Assembly: GCA_963921425.1 (NCBI GenBank)
Contig: OY992836.1
Location: 10,943,304 to 11,007,303 of the forward strand
DNA from: Dryas octopetala
Taxonomy: Eukaryota; Streptophyta; Magnoliopsida; Rosales; Rosaceae
Reading direction: 5' to 3'
Length of the DNA stretch: 64,000 bases
In this document: one piece after another, positions 1 through 11,161 of the stretch
Layout of the letters: each line of letters begins with the position of its first letter
Numbering within the stretch: the first letter of the stretch is position 1
Notes under the pieces: model-generated
Databases searched by the model: none
The model's input: the letters and a program-made list of their open reading frames with translations, nothing else
Told to the model about the DNA's origin: nothing
Translations under genes and position numbers: made by a program

Positions 1-155
1 TTTTTTTTTTGTTTGTTTTAAATTTTGTTTACAATAATTTGGTAGTTCCTTTATACTACATTCTTGAACTAATGTATACTATTGAAGTTGACGAACCATG
101 TCTTTACATGAGCAGGATTTTTACTCATCCATTACGACATTTGTTATTAATTCAG

Positions 156-3100
156 GTTCATTCAGCTGACAAGATTCTTGAACTCTTAAATTTGGGGAAT
201 AGCAGACGGAAAACTGAAAGCACAGAGGCTAATGCAACATCTTCTCGGTAGGTTGAATTTAGTTGTGTGCTGTGGACATATCATTATCATTGTTGTCATT
301 TAGAGTTTTCAAGCATGCTTTGCATAAATGGATTTCCTTAATACCCTTATGCTTCTGACTTTGTTTTACTTTAGCTTAAATGCCAATGGGTGCATAGCTT
401 TCTAGGTTGAGGTACCTGTTCAACAGGTTATATGAATCCTCCTGTGGTCAGGTGTTTGGTTTTACTTGCATATGATTCTTTCTGAACAGTAAATTGGATA
501 TTTCAGTTACAAACATGTGCTAAATCATCAAACGGAAATAGCATATTCTGTCTGGCATATGCAGTTTATTTGCAAATGGTGGTGAAGTTTTTCAATTGAA
601 TTTGCAGATCAGAGAAGTTACAATATTAGTACAATTAATTTAAAGTAATGGGTGCTACTACTACAACACTCAAAGCTTTAGACATAGTTGTACCACCTTC
701 ATCACCACCACTCTAAATTTGAAAAATTTAGTGTAACCTTATGTATTCATACAAATTTGTCTCCCCATAACCAGATCGCATGCAGTGCTGGAAATAAAAG
801 TAAAAAGGAAACAGAAAAATAAGTACCGGAATCAAGTCATGCGAGGAAAACTTGCACTTGTGGATCTTGCTGGCAGTGAACGAGCTTCTGAAACAAACAA
901 TGGAGGCCAAAAATTAAGGGATGGAGCAAATATTAACCGTTCACTTCTTGCCTTAGCGAACTGCATAAATGCTCTGGGGAAACAGCAAAAGAAGGGTCTT
1001 GCTTATGTTCCTTACCGCAACAGGTACCTGATAGTAATTTTTATCCTGAAGCCCTCCCTGCTACTGTAGTTAATGTAATTATTTTTGCAGCAAATTGACA
1101 CGAATACTCAAAGATGGTCTGAGTGGAAATTCTCAAACAGTCATGGTTGCTACTGTATCCCCTGTAGACAGTCAGTATCATCACACTGTGAATACCTTGA
1201 AATATGCTGATCGAGCAAAGGAAATAAAAACACACATCCAGGTGAGAGAAATTTTCATCTGGACACATTCAATTTAGATCAAGAACACATGATTGTGGAA
1301 GTTATTTGCGGCTTTTATGCTTTTAGCTTTTAGGTAGTACTCCATTTGGATGATTTGAAGACAACTTGTATTCAGTTCTCACTTCTCAATCTATGATAGC
1401 GCACTTGACCTATTATGCTATCATGAATTCATGATTTCATTTGGTAGTCAGCTAGTAAGAATTTTTTAAAAAGTGACATTGTGGATCAGCTTTCCACTAA
1501 TGTCTCATAGGAGCATGTGGTTGTTTGCTAATTGAATTGTCTATGCTGCATATTGTATTCCTGTAATTTCCAACTGTGTCTTTCCTACGGGTTTCCATGC
1601 ATTAATTACTTGGTTTTTGTCAGGATTAATTTGTGTGCAAAAAAGTTCTTTTGTTGTCCATGACTGGCTAGACTTGTAATATATGTAATAAATTTTGAGA
1701 ATAATTTTGTTTCCTTCACAGAAAAACATTGGCACTATTGATACTCATGTTTCAGACTACCAACAAATGATCGACAGTCTTCAAGTAAGCGGTTGAATTG
1801 GTTTAATCTGTAGGATTTTATTTATGAATTCTATTTTTTTGGTAGATAACATATTTAAATTACAGATTGAGGTTTGCCGATTGAAAAAAGAACTAGCTGA
1901 AAAGGAATCACAGCTCAGTGTTAAACCAGTTGAAAAAGCTGCAGACGACGAACTTTCTTGGTTAAATATTTTGAGCCATGAAACTAGTGAAAATGTTCAG
2001 GAGCGAATAAACCTACAGAAGGCATCATTTGAGCTTGAGGAAACCAACCTTCGTAACCGCATTGAACTCCAACATCTTGATGATGCTATAGCAAAACAAC
2101 AGGTTAGAATGCCGCACTCATGATGTAACAGGTTATATCATATGTATTCTGCACATTATGACATTTGGACTTTTGCAACTACAATTCATCTCACCTAGTT
2201 TGGATTTTTCCAAACTGAACTGTTGGATGCTTCTAGCAAAATCCTATGGTTTCCTGAAAGACAGGAATTAGTTAGAGGATTACATTTAACTATTACTTCG
2301 TTTCCTGCCTCTAAAAATGAAATCATGTTTTCTTTCTTACATTTATGTATTGGGGGACTCAATATGATTATTGAAAATGTTCAGTGCAAGAAATTCTGGA
2401 TAATAAAAATTATAAAATAATGCTGGAATACTTTTTCTGTGTCACAGGCTAATGAAAAAGATGCAGAAGTTGTAGAGACTTTGAGGGCAAGGCGGCAAGT
2501 CATTTTAGATAACATCCGTGAAAATGATGAAGCTGGTGTCAATTACAAGACGGTAATCTCTCAGTTTGTACTAGGACTCACAAACGTTACAACTTTTGTC
2601 AGCTTCTGATCTTATTTCCAACTGTACGTTTTGTAGGAAATTGAAGCAAATGAGAAGCATCGATGTCAACTCCAAAATATGATTGAGGAGGCCATTAGTA
2701 ACAATGGAAATAAAACGTACTTGCGCATTCTTAGTCAATACAGGCTCTTGGTGAGTTGATAGTAAAGTCAGACTGAATATAATTATATTTTTCTTGACAA
2801 AGTAAATTGGGAAGCCATTCTTTTTAGTTGAATAGGAAAGGTTTTGAAAATCATTGGTGAAATTGTTATGTTCTCATGATATAGATGTTTATCTTATATA
2901 GATGACAGAAATTTTCTTATAGATAGTTAGTAACTAATATAAGAAAAGATGACTGTTAACTCCTATGAGTGGCATTGGTATGCTAAATCAATCTTTTAGG
3001 CCTAACAATTTTACTTCATTTCTATAGGGAATGGCTAATACTGAGCTTCAGTTTGAAATGGCAATGAGGGATCAAGTCATTAACAACCAACGGGAAGCAC

Positions 3101-3582
3101 TGAGAAACACGTGGGACTTGCTTATGGGCTTAGGACTTGATGAGAGACAGATCTTGGACCTTGCAACTAAGCAGGGAATAACAATAGAAGACTGGACGAT
3201 GACACCCCATCTTGGCCTTTCTGCTAGGGAGCAGTCACCAGATTTAGCTCATGGCAGATATGCTTCTTCCAGTCATTGTCGTGTCATGGGGCAGTCGTAT
3301 TCTAGATCATCTTGCATCTTTCAGCACTCTCAGGACTTTGGTTTGAGGTCATTCCCCTGGGGGAATTTGGATTTAGGTCATTCTTTTAGCAGGGAAGAGC
3401 ACCATAGCTCCTACTACTTATTGTCTCATGACCATTCCCCTTCAGCATGTATGAGGCTGAGGACAAGTAGTGAGCACTGGTTTGGTGGCAGGCCAAGTTC
3501 GTTGTTTGGCAATCTTGATAAACATACTCAAGATTCGCAAAAATCATATCCAGTGATAGAGAACTCAAGTTTCACTTTATAG
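156..3582 (+). CDS. KIN8A: Kinesin-8 motor protein (KIN-8A type), 3' part of the gene
   Basis: Microtubule motor of the kinesin-8 family. Eight exons fit in phase: 156-247, 775-1023, 1091-1241, 1722-1784, 1866-2102, 2448-2552, 2637-2750 and 3028-3582, giving 521 codons plus stop. The first visible exon is internal; the P-loop lies upstream of the window. Seen here: the switch I motif SSRSHA built across the first junction, switch [20 protein letters not shown], and the motor end [17 protein letters not shown]. After the motor comes the neck reading KNIGTIDTH, then a charged coiled-coil stretch ([16 protein letters not shown] onward), then a conserved tail block around [15 protein letters not shown], and a low-complexity Ser/His-rich end. 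From memory this matches Arabidopsis At3g49650 almost word for word through the coiled coil. The C-terminus looks shorter than in Arabidopsis (about 813 aa); see the finding on an out-of-frame tail. Family call is firm; the exact 3' end is less sure. Confidence 0.93.
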
Positions 3583-3808
3583 CAAACTCTGTATGGCAAC
3601 TTCATCTCTCAGTATTGATCTTGACAAGCAGAACAAGGTACTTGCACATATTATACTGGTACCTTTTCTTTTGTTTTGTTTGCTGTGGTGTTTCTTGTCA
3701 CAAAAATTCTTGGGGCTGTCTTTTAACTGTTAGACTACAAAGAAGATTGTTTATCTTTGGGTGGTGGGGAGTTCTGTTGTTATGAGTCCTATATCTGAGT
3801 AAGCAGAT

Positions 3809-3972
3809 GAGTCATGATAGTCATTTTAGTATCATCTTCCTTGATTTCCTTTTTGCACAACAGAAGAAGATATATGCTAAAAACAATGTTGAGTCATGAT
3901 AGTCATTTTAGTATCATCTTCCTTGATTTCCTTTTTGCACAACAGAAGAAGATATATGCTAAAAACAATGTT
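3809..3972. repeat. Perfect tandem duplication, 2 x 82 bp
   Basis: Positions 3809-3890 and 3891-3972 are identical base for base over 82 bp. It lies in the 3' flank (or 3' intron) of the kinesin gene. Complete identity of two non-coding copies points to a recent slippage or unequal exchange event. Any apparent reading frame across it is a by-product of the repeat. Confidence 0.95.
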
Positions 3973-4024
3973 CTGAAAATTCGACCGGCCATGGAACTGG
4001 AAAAGGAAGAGGGTCAAGGGTTAG

Positions 4025-4062
4025 AAGTTTGACTAGATCAAATATGAGATCTAGTCAAACTT
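4025..4062. repeat. Perfect 15-bp inverted repeat (hairpin)
   Basis: Arms AAGTTTGACTAGATC (4025-4039) and GATCTAGTCAAACTT (4048-4062) are exact complements separated by 8 bases. It could fold in a transcript running into the kinesin 3' flank, but there is no T-run after it and plant genes do not use such terminators, so a function is not implied. Confidence 0.85.
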
Positions 4063-5461
4063 GAGATTAAATCATGATCATTGTCTGTTTTAGACGTCCC
4101 AAATGGCCTATAGATTACTGCCATCCTTGTATCGATCAAAATCCTATTCTATTTGCGTTTTAGGTGCTGCAACACTTACGTTATCACTCTTTTCAATTGT
4201 ATTGCAATATAATTCCTATATTTCTAAGTTGAACTAGCCTTTCACACAGGATGGATGGAATAGTGCTTTGAGGCAAGTGGCAACATCTCTACAACGGTCC
4301 TGTTGGAATGAGTAGCAGCCAAGTCAGATTTATAGGCAACAGTGTATACTCAAGATATGGATACACCCCATTAAAACAAGGTCCTTATATTCTCAGCTCA
4401 AAGTACGGGTTCACAATATTGAAACCTCAAACAGTTTTATCCCATATTCTTCCATTTACTACTACAGGGTAAATTTCTTTTGGTTCCCAGAACTCCAACC
4501 CCAGAAGACACCCTTCCAAGTTCCAATCGTTTTTAACCTTGTTATATTCTGTTTTCACCTCCTCTTTCCTTGTCTTGTTCTTTACCCTCTCTACTTCCCC
4601 CGTTTGTACATGTGTAGTAGTGTTGGGGTCTCTGTAGGTGAACTTGGCAATTGATTTCTTTTTGGTTTACCACTTTGTGCAAAGAGGTAGAGTGGATATG
4701 AGGAAGAAGAGAAATGAAAGAGAGGTAGTTAAATACGTATGTTCTGACACATAAACTTGCGGAATGTAGTTTCTAGTGATGTGTATATATGTTATAAACA
4801 CGCCATAAGGGCCAACCTTACTATCTACAGTAAATGAAAACTAATTGTGAAATTCTGCACAATGCTAAGCAAAACCTGTAGCATAGAATACCTTCCTCTT
4901 TTGAAGAACAGAGAATTGAACTTTTACTTTTTCCTAATGAAAACTCTTCTTCTTGGGTTCTTTATCACTACTGTTCTTTGTATATTTATTGCTTTTTTCA
5001 AACTTGTAAGTTCTCTTTTTTTTTTAGGTCTCGAGAAAAACTGCAGCATAGTTGATACTTTTGGCTTTTACTTTTTCTTTTTCATTTGGGTAAAGAAAGT
5101 GCAGTTTGCTTTTCCAATATACAAAAGTTCATAGGAAAGCCTTTTCGTTTGTTTTTCTTTTTTGAGCAATGAATTGATGCTATGTCTTCATTTTCTCTGG
5201 TCAATTCAATGTATTCATTCTATTTTTCAGTTTTGTACAAAATGCAGAAAGCAAATCCTAAGCGTAACTTGTGGGAGGAGATAATGGATTTGTTTATTAT
5301 TATTAGTTGGTATAAAAAAAAAATGTAGAGATCCTATTCCAGTCCAGTTTGGTTTGGAATAGTAAATAACAGGGCTCAAACAAAGCTGAAAAGTGATATA
5401 AGTGCAATTCGGAAAGACAAAGCCAATGGCACCAGACTCTGAACTAAGGCCAATTCTCTAA

Positions 5462-6320
5462 TGGTGCGTTTGGATGAAGTAGTTTGAAATTACTAAGGAA
5501 TTCACAAATGACGGAATTTAAAACGATGTGATTTAAAATTCTAGAATATGTAGATTCTCTTGTTTGGATAACATGTAAACATAATAGAATTTAAATACGG
5601 AATTTATGGTAGTTTTAATTTTTGATGCATCAATTCAAAAGAGTGATGGTGATGGTGGCAACAATAAAAATGATGTTTATGGTGAGTTGACCATATTGGT
5701 AGGGGTGATGGCCCACACGGTGGGAGAATTGGTGGTGGCTAAAATTGGGGTGTTGGCAGTGGCGGCGGTGGTGGTGGTGTCGGCAATGGCGGTGATGGTG
5801 GTGGCGGCGGTGACGGTGATAGTGGTGGTGGTGGTGGCAGCGACGGTGGTGAGCAGTCTAGGTGTTGGTGGTGGTGGTGGTGGTGGCGGCAGCAACAGCG
5901 ACGGTGGTGGCGGGGGTGGTGGGGGTGACGGTGATGGTGGTGGCGGTGGTGGTGGTGGTGGTGATGGTGGTGGTGGCGGTGACGGTGATGGTGGTGGTGG
6001 TGGTGGTGGTGGCGGCAGCAGCGGGGGTGGTGGCGGGGGTGGTGGTGTTAGTGGTGGTGACATTGGCGGTAGTGGTGGTAGTGTCGACCATGTCGACATG
6101 ACTTATTTTTCTTTTGTAAAAATTGAAATTTTGAAAATGACACCAATTTAGGTGGAATTTAAAGTTGGAATTTACAGCCTTCAAATCCCAAGTTTTTTTC
6201 CACCTAGAATTTACAAAATTCTGTATTGATTGACCCAAACAAAGAAATTAGAGCATGTAATTTCTTAAATGCTGAGTTTTGTTTAAATTCCGAGTTTTTT
6301 TCCTCCATCCAAACACACCA
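5462..6320. mobile_element. Harbinger-like (TAA-flanked) non-autonomous element carrying a GGT expansion
   Basis: The ends are inverted repeats: TGGTGCGTTTGGATGAAG at 5462-5479 and the complement of TGGTGTGTTTGGATGGAG at 6303-6320 (16 of 18 match). Each end is flanked by TAA (5459-5461 and 6321-6323), the target duplication typical of PIF/Harbinger elements. No transposase is encoded, so it needs help from elsewhere. More than half of its length is a GGT-rich tract (about 5644-6088). Family assignment rests on the 3-bp TAA duplication plus the TIR and is moderately sure. Confidence 0.75.
5644..6088. repeat. Degenerate (GGT)n tract
   Basis: About 445 bp of GGT triplets with scattered GGC, GGG, GAT and CAG variants on the + strand. 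All frames stay open across it, giving spurious poly-Gly, poly-Val and, on the other strand, poly-Pro or poly-Thr readings. It is strongly G-rich on one strand and could form G-quadruplexes. It lies wholly inside the Harbinger-like element. Confidence 0.95.
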
Positions 6321-6323
6321 TAA

Positions 6324-6972
6324 GGGTTTTTTACACTTTACCAACTTAAACTTTAGAGTCGACAATGCATTTTTGCTTCTTCTTCGAGTCTTCGATATTG
6401 GTTTGTTGACTTTATGTTGGGTTTTAATTCTGAGATTTTGAGTTCCGTCTAAAATTTTTTAGTTGAAACTTAATATGCAATCTCCACAAATTTCATTTTA
6501 TATCGATATAAGGTGAATTCGTACTCTATACCCTCAAAAAATAAAAAATGATGACATTTCTTTGACGTAGCAGTGGTCAAAGGGCTTTATTTAGAAAAAA
6601 AAAAAAAAATACAAACCCATAAAGTTTAGTCTAAAGAAAAAATGTAATAAGAACTAAACTCTAACTTTTTGAAATTGTATTTATGGGTAAACTTGGAAAT
6701 TTTGGGTATGGAAAGAATATTTTAGGGTATAAATAGTATCACTCTTAAACATATCTAATGGGGATCTAAAAAGACCAAATATCCCATAAATGATAAAATT
6801 GATTTAAAAAGATCAATACACCTTTATTTTTAACGAAAAAAGTGACGGAATTGGACAAAGACTGCACATTGCAACAAATTTTAAATTTAGATGGTAAATT
6901 GACACAATTTTCTTTTAAGTGGTAAAGTAAAATCAACCTAAAATTCAAGTGTGTAAAATATAAGAAAGCCTT
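6324..6972. mobile_element. Larger member of a foldback MITE family, abutting the Harbinger-like element
   Basis: The right arm (about 6780-6972) is clearly related to the element at 50177-50567: shared blocks include GTAAATTGACACAATTTT and CCTAAAATTCAAG. The left end (GGGTTTTTTACACTTTACC at 6324) matches the same outer end in inverted orientation. The two elements touch at the TAA at 6321-6323. The central part is not shared with the 50-kb copy. Limits are approximate. Confidence 0.55.
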
Positions 6973-7571
6973 TCTCTGAATAACTCTACTCGATTGCATT
7001 AATATCTATATCGAGTGATGCCGATTTGCAAAAGTCACAATGGCCATGCTTCACAGATACCATTTGCACCAGTCTAGTAGTTTCTGAAAGTAAATGGATG
7101 AGAAATTTTATCCTAACACAATAACATGTCTCAATATAATGTTAGTGAGTTTGAATTGATTATTACTTGGCGCAAATTTTATATATGACATAATTTGTTG
7201 ATACAAATAATAAATAGGTTATGTTAGTGTCAAAATAATTTTGATAAGACGAATGCATTTAACTAGAATTATTATATGAATGACTAATAATGTTAATTGT
7301 TCTATTTTTTTTTTTTTTAACATTTGTATCCTATTTTATGTGTTATTATTTTATTTGATAAAATTTTTTTTTTATTTTTTAGTGTTGAATATATGAATGT
7401 ATGAATGACATATAAATTGAAAAAAAAAATATATATGAGATGCCTCTCTTTAAAAGAATCTAAAATATCCAATTTTTATAAATTTTATTTTCCAAAATTT
7501 TAAGCGGAATTGATAATTTAGCCACTTCTGATAATTTGATAATTTAGCCACTATAAATTAGAAGTGTATGT
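6973..7571. other. AT-rich intergenic DNA left of the MULE (former WDR5A upstream region)
   Basis: No gene. The last part, up to 7580, is the sequence that lay directly upstream of WDR5A before the MULE inserted, so it may hold the displaced promoter. A short direct repeat with TGATAATTTAGCCACT occurs at about 7507-7555. Confidence 0.5.
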
Positions 7572-7580
7572 ATGAATGGA

Positions 7581-7664
7581 GAGAAGAACTTGCCTGTAAC
7601 TGTGGTGCCAGGTCAACAATCTGACCTGGTGTCACAAACCAATAAAAATGTGACACCTGTAATA
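7581..7664 (+). repeat. Left terminal inverted repeat of the MULE
   Basis: This 84-bp sequence is matched exactly, in reverse complement, by 12798-12881; the match stops abruptly at the inner edge. It contains the palindrome CCAGGTCA-6-TGACCTGG. In MULEs the TIRs bind transposase and often hold promoters. Confidence 0.95.
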
Positions 7665-7920
7665 CCTAAGTTTAATTTTTATTTAATTTATTACACAATA
7701 TTTTAACTCAAAAAATTCCTGAAAAGACAAAAGGCAGATCAATTTTTCTCTCCCGCGCTCATCTCTCGCGCCTCTTCTCCTTCCAGGCTTCCAAAGCAAA
7801 ACCCTTTGTTCTACAGTCTCCTCCATCACTCTCTCTAGTCTCTACCCTACTATTTTTCTCTTCAGTTAATCTACTCAAGCTCCTCTTTTTTCTATTCAAT
7901 CACTCCGCCCAACACAATAG

Positions 7921-8344
7921 GTATGATTTTTTGATCTGCTCTTCAATTTTTTTTGTTCCTAAACTACTAGGTTTCATCCTCTGCTTTTATTTGGGCGTGA
8001 TTTTTTTTTTTTTTTTGTATTTCAATGTTTAAGATACTTTTTTTATTGTGATTTATGTAGTGGGTTTGATTTATTCAGTCACTTCACCCATAAGAAGTTT
8101 TATTTTTTCTACTCTTCATTTTTTTTGTAAGCTATTGGATTGCATTGATGGGCTCTGTTTTCTTTGTGTGTTGGGTTATTTTTCTTGTATTTTAGTGTAC
8201 TAGGTTGCCATGGTCGTGATTAAGAATTTTTTAGTTTTATTTATAGCTATGATTGCTGGTATTTACTGTTATTAATTGATTACCTTTTTCATTCTATTAT
8301 TTTTTCTATATGCAATAGAAGTATGATTATAATTATATGATCAG
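7921..8344 (+). other. 5' UTR intron of the MULE transposase gene
   Basis: Donor AATAG/GTATGA at 7921 and acceptor GATCAG at 8344, with a T-rich interior. The exon before it (about 7740-7920) is pyrimidine-rich, as in many plant 5' leaders. The transcription start is not defined. Confidence 0.6.
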
Positions 8345-8359
8345 GTGGTTGATTTGCTA

Positions 8360-11161
8360 ATGGAATCTGATTGTGAAAAGAAAGTAATAGAAATAAATGA
8401 TGAGGAAGTTTTATTTGAAAGTGATGACTTGAAAGTGGGAATGAAGGTTGGCAGTGAAGTGGAAGCTTACAATCTATGCAATAGTTATGCATTGAAGAAA
8501 GGTTTTAGCATTCGTAAAGGGAATATTCGAAGAGATGCGCAGAGGGATATCCGTCAACGGGATTATTTGTGCTCAAAAGAAGGTTTTTATGATGATATAT
8601 ATGAAGTGAATACGGTGCAAAAATTGGATACAAGAACAGGTTGTAAGGCTTTAATTCGATTCACTGTGGATGATGGTGTATGGAAGATAACTCACATTAA
8701 TCCAAATCATAATCATGAGTTTGCTAAACCCGAAGAGAGACAGTTTCTCAAATCAAGTCGAAAAATACCTAAGGCTCATGCAAATGTTATTTCTTCTATG
8801 GTTGATGCTGGTATAAGGCCAACAAAATCATACTCATACATGGCAAAAGAAGTTGGTGGCGCTGAGCATCTTGGGTTTACTAAGAAGGATTGCCAAAATT
8901 TTTTGCAAAGGAAGAAGGAGGAAATGTTTGAAGGAGGAGATGGACAAAGTTTGATTAATTATTTTAAGCATAAGCAAGCAGAGGATCCTAATTTTTTCTA
9001 TAGCGTTCAAGTGGATCAATTTAATCGGTTGACAAACTTCTTTTGGAGAGATGGCAGATCAAAGTTAGACTATGATTGCTTTGGAGATGTTGTTTGCTTT
9101 GATACTACCTTCCGAACCAACAAATACAATTTAATTTGTGCTCCATTTGTGGGAGTCAATCATCACTGGAAGAATGTCTTATTTGGTTGTGCTTTTCTAT
9201 TGGATGAAAGCACTCCTTCATTTGTTTGGTTATTTGAAACTTTTTTGGAAGCAATGGGAAATAAACAACCGAAATCTATTTTCACAGATGAGGATAAAGC
9301 GATGGCAAAAGCAATACCAATTGTGTTTCCACAAGCAAGCCATCGACTATGCACTTGGCATATCTCTAAAAAGGCTGCAAACCAACTTGCTGGATATTAT
9401 GCTAATCCCGAGTTTAAGAAGCATTTCAACAAATGCTTTTATGGTTGTTCTAATGAAGCTGAATTTCAAGTTGCATGGGATGACATGATTAAAAAGTTCA
9501 AGCTTGAGAATCATTCATGGCTGAATAAGTTGTATTCACTCCGACAAAAATGGTGTCATATCTTTAGCTTAGATACATTCTCAGCTAATTTTAAATCCAC
9601 CCAGCGGAGTGAGAGCACAAACAATATCTTCAATCAAATATCTACAAAGACCATGAAACTCACTAGTTTTGTGCAACAATATGAGCACAAAACAGAAGAA
9701 ATGCGATTAGCGGAGTTGGAAGAGGACTTTCGTTGTAGAAATGGCATGCCTCATCTTAAAGCAAAGAGTGGTATCTTTAAACAAGCAGCTAGTGAGTACA
9801 CCATTAAAATGTTTAAACGCTTTGAAAAAGAGCTTATGGGTTGCTTTGAGGTAAGGATGATGGAAGTTTGTAATAATGGTGATGAACATGTTTATGAAGC
9901 AATTGAAGAAGATCATCAAAGAGTTTACATGATTCAATTTAACTCTACTACCTCTAAGATTTCTTGCTCATGTAAGCTATTTGAATCCATGGGATTATTG
10001 TGTCGCCATGCCTTAAAAGTGTTAGATACCAAGAATTTCACAAGCATACCAACTCAGTACATATTGAAGAGATGGACTAAAGGGGCCAAGAAAGGGATTG
10101 TGGTGAGCAGTGATTTATGTGAGTCATCTTATAAGAAGGCAAGGTCTGTGCAATCATTGCGCCTAAGTGAGTTGATGCATGAAGTAAACAATGTTGTCAG
10201 TATAGCCTCATTGTGTGATTCAGGAACAAGGGTTGTTAAACAAAAGTTAGGAGAGGCCATGAAGTTACTTGAATGTGATATGGAGATTGCAAAGATGATG
10301 GAAAATTTGAACAATGTTGGTGACCAAAATCTTTGTGATGTGCCTCTTGATAAATCCCCAGTGTTGAATCCCCCAATTGTGAGGACAAAAGGCATGAAAA
10401 ATGCCAGATTAAAAAGCCATCTAGAGAAAAGAAAAAGGAAAAATTCAAGAGTTGAAAGTTCCTCACAAATTTCAAAGCCTACTAGCACCATGAACTCTGG
10501 TAAGAATTTTTTTTTATTTTTATATAAATTAATAACTTAACTAATTTTTGTTGGTATGATCAATTTGATTTACTAATAATTACCTTTGTAGGGGAACCTA
10601 ATCAAGAAATCATCAGTGGTTTACCTCTTTCAAGCCATACTTTTGGACATCCTAACTTTAGCTTTACACGCATGCTTCAAGGGAATGATCAAGTGTCTTC
10701 CTTAAGACAGGTATTACATGAAGTTCAATTTACATTTACACAATTAAGAATTATTTTTTTATTAAATCATAATTAATTTGACCCAAAGTTCATACATATA
10801 ATGAAAGCTTTCGACCCATATCAGTAGGCCTAAATGTGGAATATTACATGAAAAAGCATGAGATATTTTTATTTTTCCTGCGATTGCACTTTTGCTCTCA
10901 TTATTTTGTTAAAACTAACATGAGATCTTTTTATCATACACTAGGATTCATCTAGAACTTTGAGTGCAAATTATATATTTGGAGAATCAACTAACTTCCC
11001 TCAGGTTTGAGTCGTTTGAGTCATGTTGTTATTATATGTACGTTAATGGTCATATTGATGAATTTTGGTTATAATATGATATCATTTAATCTGTGATGTA
11101 GGATTCGTCTTTCATTGGTTTGAACCAATTCCAAGGATTTGGAATGCTAAAGCGGCCTTGA
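8360..11161 (+). CDS. FAR1/FRS-type MULE transposase
   Basis: Transposase of the MULE around it, of the class that gave rise to the FHY3/FAR1/FRS transcription factors. Exons 8360-10499, 10592-10710, 10945-11004 and 11102-11161 join in phase to 792 aa. An upstream untranslated exon ends at 7920, with an intron 7921-8344; in-frame codons just before ATG 8360 include no other ATG. Domains: FAR1 DNA-binding region (about residues 35-115, ending in HINPNHNHEF), MULE transposase core with DTTF (Asp about 248), TDED (Asp about 310), CTWH (Cys about 331) and RSEST (Glu about 418, candidate third acid), then a SWIM zinc finger CSCKLFESMGLLCRH at about 536-550. A basic Lys/Arg stretch near residue 690 could be a nuclear signal. 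The length fits FRS proteins. TIRs and target duplication show this copy is mobile-element-borne rather than a settled host gene. Confidence 0.92.

Larger units (their letters stand above)
3583..5458. other. KIN-8A 3' region with a possible extra spliced exon; otherwise no gene
   Basis: No convincing independent gene. The KIN-8A 3' UTR starts here. A GT at 3639 after ...CAGAACAAG and an acceptor ending at 4250 could form a 3' intron. The stretch also holds an exact 82-bp tandem duplication and a perfect hairpin, listed separately. The rest is T-rich DNA with one GA-rich patch near 4700. Confidence 0.5.

Noticed and set aside
3386-3568. 60-codon - strand frame opposite the last kinesin exon
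   Set aside because: Shadow of the coding exon.
5606-6238. Long overlapping frames giving poly-Gly, poly-Val, poly-Pro and poly-Thr proteins
   Set aside because: All come from the GGT repeat, which is open in every frame; no start context, splice pattern or domain.
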